From NCBI GenBank assembly GCA_012267605.1, contig JAAXGF010000318.1, positions 1-5,446 on the forward strand: DNA of 5,446 nucleotides. Direction: 5' to 3'. The notes beneath the pieces are model-generated. The model was not told the origin of the DNA, ran no database searches, and saw only the letters and a program-made list of their open reading frames with translations. The translations under genes and the position numbers were made by a program. The DNA comes from Alphaproteobacteria bacterium (GTDB taxonomy: Bacteria; Pseudomonadota; Alphaproteobacteria; JAAXGF01). This document shows positions 1 to 5,446 of the stretch, one piece after another. Positions within the stretch are counted from its first letter, which is position 1. The number at the start of each line of letters is the position of its first letter.

Positions 1-21
1 GAAATACTTTCACAGTCTCGA

Positions 22-49
22 TTGTCACAATTTTACCACCGCTTAACAT
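22..49 (+). promoter_or_regulatory. Possible sigma70-type promoter upstream of the protease gene
   Basis: TTGTCA (22-27) and TAACAT (44-49) are separated by 16 bases, a plausible -35/-10 pair matching the consensus at 5 of 6 and 4 of 6 positions. Transcription would start near 56 and leave a leader of about 120 bases that includes the inverted repeat at 73-94. No better pair was seen closer to the start codon. This is pattern matching only. Confidence 0.3.
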
Positions 50-72
50 GGACGAGCCTATGCTATGAATGA

Positions 73-94
73 TGATCGTTACGTCCAACGATCA
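73..94. repeat. Perfect 8-bp inverted repeat in the protease leader
   Basis: TGATCGTT (73-80) and AACGATCA (87-94) are exact reverse complements around the 6-base spacer ACGTCC. It could be an operator for a dimeric regulator or a leader hairpin. No T-run follows on either strand, so it does not look like an intrinsic terminator. The rest of 1-177 shows no supportable gene. A short open frame ending with TGA at 66-68 could be the tail of an upstream gene, but it has no recognisable content. Confidence 0.45.
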
Positions 95-177
95 AAGAGC
101 ACTATCGCTATTATCTGGCGGGTCGCTTTGCACTTGAGAGAGCTACCGGCCGGAGAGCGAACAACGCCTAAGGTGGA

Positions 178-3100
178 ATGACGGACGCGATGGACTCGCT
201 AACATATAAATTCAACCCATTTGGCGAGTTGATCATGATCGACGGTATCGAAATTGATCGTGCCGAGAGGCAGATTGCCGGAACGGAACATCGGGCAATT
301 GTCCTGCCGGCGTTTATGCCGAATGATCCCATTATTGAACAAAATTCAAATACCCAGCAGTCGCACCTGAGATACCCTACCAGCGAATCCGACATTAGGG
401 TCGTTGATATTTTGGAGGACTATGCGGGGAGCGGTGTCGCGGCTGACGTCATCGACAGCGGTGTCAAACACACCCATCACGACTTCCACAGCCACTACAA
501 CACGGAGTATCAGCCAGCAGCCCAGCCCGCATTTATTCCCAGCGATCCTCTATTTAGTCCCGAGCAATGGCACTTGCAAAACCCGACAAGCGGACCCGAC
601 ATTAACGTCGTCAATGTTTGGGATGACTATACCGGTGCGGGTGTGGTGGTCGGTGTCATCGACAGCGGTGTCCAATACACCCATTACGACCTCAACGACA
701 ACTACAATCACGATCTCGATTTCGACGCCCTTGATGGCGACAACGACCCTGCGCCTCCGAACAACCAAGGTCACGGGACATCGGTCGCCGGAGTCATAGC
801 CTCTGAACAAAACGGGCAGTTGGGTGTAGGTGTCGCTTTCGACGCCGAGGTGGCGGGATTCCGTATGGGTTTTGGCGCCCAAGGCTCCGTTGCCCAGGAA
901 ACTGCCAGTTTTGAAAAACAAGTCGATGTCGACGTTTCGAACAACAGCTGGGGCTACGGGGGGTTCTTTTTTGATAATTTCGATGATCCATCCAATTTCG
1001 GGTTCGACGATTCCGGCGCGGCAATCAAGAACGCCGTCGAAAATGCGCGCGGCGGCCTAGGTACGGTTGTCGTCTTTGCTGCTGGCAATTCACGAGCCGA
1101 TGGGCAAGATGCAAATTACCACTCTTACCAAAATTCCCCATACACCATTGCTGTCGCCGCAACGGAAATAGACGGCACCATAGCAACCTCCAGCGGCGTT
1201 GAATTCAGCACGCCTGGGGCGCCAGTCCTGGTTTCGGCGGGCGGCAGAGCCATCGTGACCACCGATATGTTAGGTGGCGCTGGTTTTGTTAGCGGCGACG
1301 CCGTGTCGATCAACGGCACCTCTTTTTCGTCACCCACCGTCGCTGGCGTGGTAGCGCTAATGTTGGAGGCCAATCCAAACCTCGGCTATCGCGACGTCCA
1401 GGAGATTATCGCCTACTCAGCACAGCAGAACCACTCGAACAGTCCTAGCTGGGAATTCAATGGCGCCACGAATTGGAACGGCGGTGGGTTACACGTTAGC
1501 CATGATTATGGCTACGGGTTCGTTGATGCACTGGCAGCCGTGCGGTTGGCCGAGACCTGGGAGTATTCAAGTACCCTAAACGATGGCCTCAACGGAGAAC
1601 GAGGCGAGGATGTCGTTTCTGCAAGCAGTGTGCCAGCTCTGACGATAGCGGACAACACGACCATCACCGACACGGTTACCGTTGCCTCGAACTTGTTAAT
1701 CGATCATGTGGAAGTCGATCTTGACCTTTCACATACTTGGATCGGAGATCTGGTGGTCACGCTGACCTCGCCGGAGGGTACCACGAGCGTACTGGTCAAT
1801 AGACCCGGTGTTACGAATAGTGATCCTTTTGGTACCAGTCAGAATAACATCGATTTCAAGCTTACGAGCACTCACCACTGGGGTGAAATTGGCAATGGAG
1901 ATTGGACGCTCGCAGTAACCGATTTTGTGACAGGTGAAACTGGTACACTCAACAATTGGACGTTGAATTTGTATGGCGACACCGCGAACAATGATGATCT
2001 TTATATCTTCACCAATGAGTTCGCGAATGCCATCATTGACGATCCGATTCCGGACCGCACTGTTTTGTCAGACAGTCAAGGAATCGATGTCCTAAACCTC
2101 GCGGCGGTTACGTCGAACACCATCCTTGACCTCGCCTCGGGTGTCGGCAATTCCGTGGCCGGAAGCCCTCTGACAATCAATGGCCAAATCGAAGTCGTAT
2201 ACACTGGTGATGGTAACGACGACGTCACCGGTAACGCCGCCGACAACAAACTTAGCGGCGGGCGTGGCGCAGACCAACTCACCGGCGGTTTGGGTAACGA
2301 CACATTGGTGGGTGGCGCCGGCAACGATATATTGAATGCCGGCGAAGGCACCGACGTCGGCTCGTTTAACGGCCAGTTGGCTGATTTCCTTATCGTCGGC
2401 GACTCGTCTAGCGCCACGGTGACCGACATAAATCTCAGCGATGGAGACGACGGTACGGACACGCTTTTTGGCGTCGAGGAACTCCACTTTCTCAATGAGA
2501 TTTATATTCTTCCCGCGAGCACTACGAACACCGCGCCGACAGACTTAGCGCTCGATAACACGGCGGTCGACGAGAACGTTTTCGGCGGCCTGATTGGTTC
2601 GATTACGGTCACGGCTCCGGATATCGGAGACACCCATACCTTTGCGGTGGACGACCCGGCGCGTTTCGAGGTTGTCAATAATCAACTGAAGCTTATCGAC
2701 GGAGTCAGTCTAGACCGCGAAATCGAAGCACTGGTGGCGGTTGAGGTAACGGCAACCGATTCGGGTGGTCTAAGTTTTGCCGAGACGTTCACTATCACGG
2801 TTAACGATCTAAACGACAATTCGCCCACCGATATTCAGGCGTCGCTGCTTTCTTTCGACGAGAACAGCTCCTTCAACGCGACCCTAACAGCGGTCGACGC
2901 GGACACGGTTAATACCTTCAGCTTCTCGTTGGTGAATGACCCAACCGGAGGATCGTTCGGCGTCGCGGGCGATCAACTGCAGCTCGCCGCTCCCCTTGAT
3001 TTCGAGAACCTGCCGGTTGGATTCACGAACAACGGAAACGGCACGGCAACCGTCGATTTGCAGATCGGCGTGGACGACGGTGCCAACCCGGTATTCGAAA

Positions 3101-4527
3101 AGACAATCGCTTTGACGGTCAACGACGTCGTTGAGACCCCCGCTGACACGGTAGCGGAGGCGCCGGTATCGGACTTGGACACGGTGACTGGTGGTGTCCA
3201 AGTGTCGGCGTCGGCGCAAGGTAATGAGGACACAGTGATCGCGTTGGCACCGATATCGGCTGCGTTGGTGGACACGGATGGTTCGGAGACGCTGGCGGTT
3301 GAGGTCTCTGGGATACCGGTGGGTGCGACGTTGAGCGACGACGGGGTGAATACGTTCACGGCGACGGGTGGGAACACGCTGGTGGACGTGACGTCCTGGA
3401 ACCTGTCGGCGCTGACGGTTACGCCTCCATCCGGGGATATGACGGACTTCGCGCTGACAGTGACGGCACGTTCGAGCGAGACGGAGAACGCGGATACGGC
3501 ATCCACCGCCGGCACCATCACTGTAACGGTGAACGACGCGTCGCCGCTGGAGCCCCCATCTGCGGGTCGCGTTTTGTGGTTAGACGGATCGGATGCGAAT
3601 GTTGTGAATGGTAGTGGGGTGGACTCGGTTGGTGACGCGGTGTCTTTGTGGGCAGACAACAGCGGGTTTGGCCATGACGGAACGCAAGGAAACGGATCGG
3701 CGCAGCCCACTGTGGGGACGTTGAACGGATTGACGGCGATTTCCTTTGACGGAGTGAATGATCTGCTGGGTGTCGCGGACTCGGCATTACTCAACACAGG
3801 CAGTTCGTATCTCGGAAAGACACTGTCGTTTGCCTTTGAGACGGGAGCGGACGTCACCAGCCGCCAGGTGATCTACGAGCAAGGCGGAACTACGCGTGGC
3901 CTGGACGTGTACCTGGAGGGTGGCGAGGTTTTTGTCAACGTATGGGATTTAAGCGCGAGCAACTGGGGTCCAGCTTTTGTCAGCGGTTCGGTGGTTGCGG
4001 ACACGACGTATGTGGCGACGTTGGTCTATGACGGTTCACCGGACCCGACTGAGACGGGGACGGTAGAGGGCTACCTGGATGGCGTCAGCATGGGATCTGT
4101 GGGAGGAGTCGGGGAGTTATTCGGTCAAGGCCAAAACATAGGATTTGGCGGCATCAATCAGGTTGCGCGTTTCCATGACAATAGTACGGCGTCCAACGGG
4201 AAAAACTTTGGGGGGAAGATAGGCGAAGCGGTTTTCTATGATCACGCGCTATCCAATACGGACAGACAGGAGGTCGAAGCCTTTCTGATAAACAAGTGGG
4301 TCAATAACGGTACGGTAGAGACCGGGGGCAGCGGAAACGACATATTGTCGCATACAGTGGGTTACGGTAGTTGGTTCGACGATGCACATTTTGATGTTGC
4401 TGAATTCCCTGGGTCGTCGGGCAATTTCCAGGTCGACAACGAAGGTGCGTCTGTGACCGGTACCGAATTGGAAGGTAATTTTGACGTTTCGTCGGAAGCA
4501 GGCTACACCGTCAACGATGCCCAGTGA
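178..4527 (+). CDS. Giant secreted kexin-like S8 serine protease with P domain, RTX repeats, cadherin-like domains and LamG domain
   Basis: This is a 1449-residue modular protease, predicted to be secreted and to cleave proteins outside the cell. The subtilisin domain spans about residues 148-455. Its triad is visible: D162 in VIDSGV, H199 in QGHGTSVAG and S382 in NGTSFSSP, with N304 of AAGN as the oxyanion Asn. SNNSWG (254-259) and the acidic DGDNDPAP stretch (186-193) resemble kexin/furin-type enzymes, as does the P domain that follows (about 486-600). Next come an RTX block with its usual flanks (about 605-775), two cadherin-like domains (about 785-877 and 882-983, with DENV/DENS motifs and a DLNDN linker), a third Ig/cadherin-like domain (about 1005-1120) and a LamG/concanavalin-like domain (about 1128-1375). 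The tail holds one more RTX nonapeptide (1383-1391). There is no signal peptide and no recognisable subtilisin propeptide, which fits type I secretion (inference). An in-frame TAA at 169-171 limits the start to ATG 178 or ATG 190. I prefer 178, with AAGG at 170-173, although the spacing is short. The N-terminus is internally duplicated and synonymous codon use shifts near 3178. The substrate is unknown. Confidence 0.95.
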   Translation: MTDAMDSLTYKFNPFGELIMIDGIEIDRAERQIAGTEHRAIVLPAFMPNDPIIEQNSNTQQSHLRYPTSESDIRVVDILEDYAGSGVAADVIDSGVKHTHHDFHSHYNTEYQPAAQPAFIPSDPLFSPEQWHLQNPTSGPDINVVNVWDDYTGAGVVVGVIDSGVQYTHYDLNDNYNHDLDFDALDGDNDPAPPNNQGHGTSVAGVIASEQNGQLGVGVAFDAEVAGFRMGFGAQGSVAQETASFEKQVDVDVSNNSWGYGGFFFDNFDDPSNFGFDDSGAAIKNAVENARGGLGTVVVFAAGNSRADGQDANYHSYQNSPYTIAVAATEIDGTIATSSGVEFSTPGAPVLVSAGGRAIVTTDMLGGAGFVSGDAVSINGTSFSSPTVAGVVALMLEANPNLGYRDVQEIIAYSAQQNHSNSPSWEFNGATNWNGGGLHVSHDYGYGFVDALAAVRLAETWEYSSTLNDGLNGERGEDVVSASSVPALTIADNTTITDTVTVASNLLIDHVEVDLDLSHTWIGDLVVTLTSPEGTTSVLVNRPGVTNSDPFGTSQNNIDFKLTSTHHWGEIGNGDWTLAVTDFVTGETGTLNNWTLNLYGDTANNDDLYIFTNEFANAIIDDPIPDRTVLSDSQGIDVLNLAAVTSNTILDLASGVGNSVAGSPLTINGQIEVVYTGDGNDDVTGNAADNKLSGGRGADQLTGGLGNDTLVGGAGNDILNAGEGTDVGSFNGQLADFLIVGDSSSATVTDINLSDGDDGTDTLFGVEELHFLNEIYILPASTTNTAPTDLALDNTAVDENVFGGLIGSITVTAPDIGDTHTFAVDDPARFEVVNNQLKLIDGVSLDREIEALVAVEVTATDSGGLSFAETFTITVNDLNDNSPTDIQASLLSFDENSSFNATLTAVDADTVNTFSFSLVNDPTGGSFGVAGDQLQLAAPLDFENLPVGFTNNGNGTATVDLQIGVDDGANPVFEKTIALTVNDVVETPADTVAEAPVSDLDTVTGGVQVSASAQGNEDTVIALAPISAALVDTDGSETLAVEVSGIPVGATLSDDGVNTFTATGGNTLVDVTSWNLSALTVTPPSGDMTDFALTVTARSSETENADTASTAGTITVTVNDASPLEPPSAGRVLWLDGSDANVVNGSGVDSVGDAVSLWADNSGFGHDGTQGNGSAQPTVGTLNGLTAISFDGVNDLLGVADSALLNTGSSYLGKTLSFAFETGADVTSRQVIYEQGGTTRGLDVYLEGGEVFVNVWDLSASNWGPAFVSGSVVADTTYVATLVYDGSPDPTETGTVEGYLDGVSMGSVGGVGELFGQGQNIGFGGINQVARFHDNSTASNGKNFGGKIGEAVFYDHALSNTDRQEVEAFLINKWVNNGTVETGGSGNDILSHTVGYGSWFDDAHFDVAEFPGSSGNFQVDNEGASVTGTELEGNFDVSSEAGYTVNDAQ
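307..501 (+). repeat. First, degenerate copy of a duplicated protease segment
   Basis: Residues 44-108 of the protease align with residues 117-177, with 32 identities over 61 aligned positions and one 4-residue gap. This copy repeats the strand and loop carrying the catalytic Asp (VIDSGV, D93), but it has diverged at family positions: the Trp of the EQWHL motif is Ser here, and GVVVGV has become GVAADV. No second catalytic His segment follows it, so it probably does not form its own active site. Confidence 0.85.
526..708 (+). repeat. Second, functional copy of the duplicated protease segment
   Basis: Residues 117-177 hold the canonical family sequence: IPSDPLF, then QWHL, then VWDDYTGAGVVVGVIDSGV with catalytic D162. 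It runs directly into the His motif of the S8 domain. The 36 bases at 655-690 match 448-483 at 33 positions, including an unbroken 18-base identity, GTCATCGACAGCGGTGTC. The Asp codons at 454 and 661 lie 207 bases apart, so the repeat unit is 69 codons and in frame. Confidence 0.85.
2203..2364 (+). repeat. RTX (hemolysin-type) calcium-binding nonapeptide block inside the protease
   Basis: Residues 676-729 read as six consecutive nonapeptides: TGDGNDDVT, GNAADNKLS, GGRGADQLT, GGLGNDTLV, GGAGNDILN and AGEGTDVGS. Three of them, from residue 694 to 720, match the GGxGxDxLx consensus well. In RTX proteins these fold into a parallel beta-roll on binding calcium outside the cell. The following segment, ending in DGTDTLFGVEELHF (758-771), is the flank usually seen after such blocks. 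The block sits mid-protein rather than near the C-terminus. Confidence 0.9.
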
Positions 4528-4712
4528 GAAAGGAAGCCCTGATTGTCGGTGCCAACGCCGTAATCGCGATAGACCTGGATTACCAGGAAATTTCCGGCGC
4601 CGGCAAACTTGGAATGTTAATGCTTGTCGCTTCTGGTACGGCGGTAAAGCTAAAGGATTTGCCATACGCTGCAACGAAAGGTGGAACGGGGGACGATAGC
4701 CAAGCAGATTAA
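4524..4712 (+). pseudogene. YbjQ/UPF0145-like C-terminal fragment
   Basis: A 62-codon frame (GTG 4524, TAA 4710) carries GANAVIAIDLDY (residues 9-20) and GMLMLVASGTAVKL (30-43). I recognise these as the C-terminal half of YbjQ (UPF0145, YbjQ_1) proteins, normally about 100-110 residues long. The family's N-terminal half is absent: the frame is open upstream only to a TGA at 4482-4484, and what it encodes there does not look like YbjQ. The GTG overlaps the protease stop by four bases (GTGA, 4524-4527) and has no evident ribosome binding site. I read it as a remnant left by a deletion or recombination. A short coupled gene is less likely but possible. The family's role is poorly defined; it is annotated as heavy-metal binding. 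Confidence 0.7.
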
Positions 4713-4727
4713 ACCCTGCTAGAACGC

Positions 4728-4767
4728 CAAAGCGTCGGAAGTGGAACCTTCCGACGCTTTGTTTGAC
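4728..4767 (+). terminator. Strong intrinsic-type terminator after the protease and YbjQ fragment
   Basis: CAAAGCGTCGGAAG (4728-4741) and CTTCCGACGCTTTG (4748-4761) form a perfect 14-bp stem around the 6-base loop TGGAAC, followed by a short T-rich stretch (TTTGAC). It lies 16 bases after the TAA at 4710-4712. The T-run is short, so efficiency is uncertain. The stem is nearly symmetrical and could also act on transcripts from the other strand. Confidence 0.8.
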
Positions 4768-4871
4768 ATCTGCGAGGTCCAGCTTCGCGACGCCGTTCCT
4801 GTTTCCTTTTTAGGGCTGGATAAGAGGCGCGTCAAGGCCGGACTTCACACGGTAGTGTATCATTTTGACTT

Positions 4872-4899
4872 TTGACAAACAGTGAAATCGATGTAAGAT
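4872..4899 (+). promoter_or_regulatory. Sigma70-type promoter of the small-gene unit
   Basis: A consensus -35 box TTGACA (4872-4877) is separated by 16 bases from TAAGAT (4894-4899), a 5-of-6 match to TATAAT. Transcription is expected near 4906, about 23 bases before the ATG at 4929. The heptamer TTTTGAC occurs twice in tandem (4863-4869 and 4870-4876), the second copy overlapping the -35 box. Upstream, ACAC and GTGT flank GGTA near 4848-4859. Either could be a regulator site. The remaining sequence at 4768-4850 shows nothing recognisable. Confidence 0.65.
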
Positions 4900-4928
4900 C
4901 GGCCTCAGCAAAACTGCGAGGGGTATCA

Positions 4929-5144
4929 ATGCCGACAGGACCGAACGGAGAGAAGCGACCATCCGACCCTATAGCTCAAGCCGTGATGATCGGGCGCATT
5001 GCCACTGGCGAAGTCAAAGACACCAAGCACAAGAAATCAGGTAGAAGCAGAAGCGGCAAGGCTCGAGCCGAATCTCTCACGCCGGAAGAGCGAAGCAACA
5101 TTGCTACGGGCGCTGCGGCGGCAAGGTGGGGCGGTAGTAAATGA
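4929..5144 (+). CDS. Small basic protein of the KRPxD...IATGE / ARW family, unknown function
   Basis: The protein has 71 residues. It starts MPTGPNGEKRPSD, continues AVMIGRIATGE (residues 18-28), has a basic Lys/Arg/Ser/Gly linker, and ends in a helical segment with KARAESLTPEERSNIA and AAAARWG. I recognise this pattern from small conserved hypothetical proteins in proteobacteria, some annotated loosely as RNA-binding or histone-like; I know of no proven function. The ARAxxLTPEERxxIAxxAAxARW tail is compatible with nucleic acid binding (inference). The ATG at 4929 is chosen because GAGGGG (4918-4923) sits 5 bases upstream. An upstream TTG at 4872 in the same frame lies inside the -35 box and cannot be the start of a message made from this promoter. 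The next gene begins 27 bases after the stop, suggesting co-transcription. Confidence 0.8.
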   Translation: MPTGPNGEKRPSDPIAQAVMIGRIATGEVKDTKHKKSGRSRSGKARAESLTPEERSNIATGAAAARWGGSK

Positions 5145-5171
5145 AGGAACCATCTCAGAATCTACAGCTTT

Positions 5172-5446
5172 ATGGATGCCTTGTCACCTAAACCTCTCAG
5201 TCCGACCAAAGCGACAGAGCTGATAAGGTCTATTGCCTGTCGGGATGAGCTTGGTTTCTATCAAGAAATTTCACATGCAAAAACGAGAATGATTGAGCGC
5301 GGGCTTCTGACTGGTGACGTTCTGCACGTTCTGAAGCGTGGAAATGTTTATGAAAATGGCAGGAAAAGTAACACGAGATGGTCTTTTTAAGTATGCTATT
5401 GAGTGTGAGACACCAAACTCCTTTGGCCGCGTGGTTCGGGTGGTGG
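5172..5446 (+). CDS. DUF4258-family protein (possible toxin), apparently frameshifted and cut by the window end
   Basis: The frame from ATG 5172 gives LSPTKATELIRSIAC, then ISHAKTRMIERGLLTGDVLHVLKRGNVYENG, the DUF4258 pattern of His-Ala, Met-x-x-Arg-Gly, Asp-Val and Leu-x-x-Gly. It stops at 5388-5390. The next frame continues with VTRDGLFKYAIEC and TPNSFGRVVRVV (5368 to the window end), which is how I remember the rest of these proteins. Removing one A from the AAAA run at 5364-5367 would join them as NGRKVTRDGLFKY. The cause is either a sequencing or assembly error or a real frameshift; as written, the gene is broken. No good ribosome binding site precedes 5172 (AAGGA at 5144-5148 is too far), so translation may be coupled to the gene before it. 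DUF4258 genes are often found beside MqsA-like antitoxin genes, which would lie beyond the window. Toxin activity is inference. Confidence 0.75.

Noticed and set aside
404..799. A 131-codon + strand frame with an internally repeated Ser/Thr-rich protein
   Set aside because: The repeat in its translation is only the shadow of the duplicated protease segment read in another frame; the protease frame carries clear S8 motifs.
2076..2495. Two overlapping minus-strand frames of about 130-140 codons opposite the RTX block
   Set aside because: They are antisense shadows of the repetitive Gly/Asp codons; they have no family resemblance and no start signals.
2973..3857. A 294-codon open frame on the minus strand
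   Set aside because: It lies wholly inside the protease gene, its translation is low-complexity Ser/Thr/Pro/Val with no recognisable motif, and it is explained by the G-ending codon bias of the sense strand in this stretch.
4481..4699. A 72-codon + strand frame overlapping the protease end and the YbjQ fragment
   Set aside because: Its translation is Arg/Cys-rich with no motif, whereas the frame from 4524 has clear YbjQ sequence over the same bases.
4728..4761. The 14-bp inverted repeat as a mobile-element end or recombination site
   Set aside because: It is a compact hairpin with a 6-base loop just after a stop codon and before T-rich sequence, best explained as a terminator; no transposase or target duplication is seen.
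4903..4922. Possible hairpin pairing CCTCAG with the GAGG of the ribosome binding site
   Set aside because: There are only six base pairs with a 2-base bulge, and the expected transcript start near 4906 removes part of the left arm.
5141..5191. A 16-codon frame whose ATG overlaps the stop of the small basic gene (ATGA)
   Set aside because: It is very short, lies out of frame with the DUF4258 gene and has no recognisable content; at most it could relay ribosomes to ATG 5172, which I cannot show.
1..5446. CRISPR array, tRNA or rRNA genes
   Set aside because: I saw no regularly spaced identical repeats, no cloverleaf-like segments and no rRNA-like sequence in the non-coding parts at 1-177, 4713-4928 or 5145-5171.

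Overview
The window reads as accessory DNA from a Gram-negative bacterium, most likely a proteobacterium. The signs are an RTX-type secreted giant protease with no signal peptide, sigma70-like promoter elements, and two small genes of families that I remember mainly from alpha- and gammaproteobacteria. That placement is inference; nothing here is a taxonomic marker.

Layout: positions 1-177 are non-coding, with a possible promoter and a perfect inverted repeat. Positions 178-4527 (80% of the window) are one + strand gene for a 1449-residue modular serine protease. In order it carries a duplicated N-terminal segment, a kexin-like subtilisin (S8) domain with an intact D/H/S triad, a P (Homo B) domain, an RTX calcium-binding block with its usual flanking segment, two cadherin-like domains, a third Ig/cadherin-like domain, a LamG/concanavalin-like domain, and a short tail with one lone RTX nonapeptide. 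It is probably exported by a type I secretion system, whose genes are not in the window. Its stop codon overlaps a 62-codon frame that looks like the C-terminal half of a YbjQ/UPF0145 protein. A strong 14-bp-stem terminator closes this unit at 4728-4767.

A second transcription unit starts at a good promoter (4872-4899). It encodes a 71-residue basic protein (4929-5144) and, 27 bases later, a DUF4258-family protein that may be a toxin (5172 to the window end). The DUF4258 frame is broken by what looks like one extra A in an AAAA run at 5364-5367. The family tail continues in the next frame and runs off the window edge.

The points most worth a second look are the tandem duplication of the catalytic-Asp segment of the protease, the abrupt change in synonymous codon use inside the protease gene near 3178, the YbjQ remnant fused to its 3' end, and the possible toxin-antitoxin-like small-gene unit with its frameshift.
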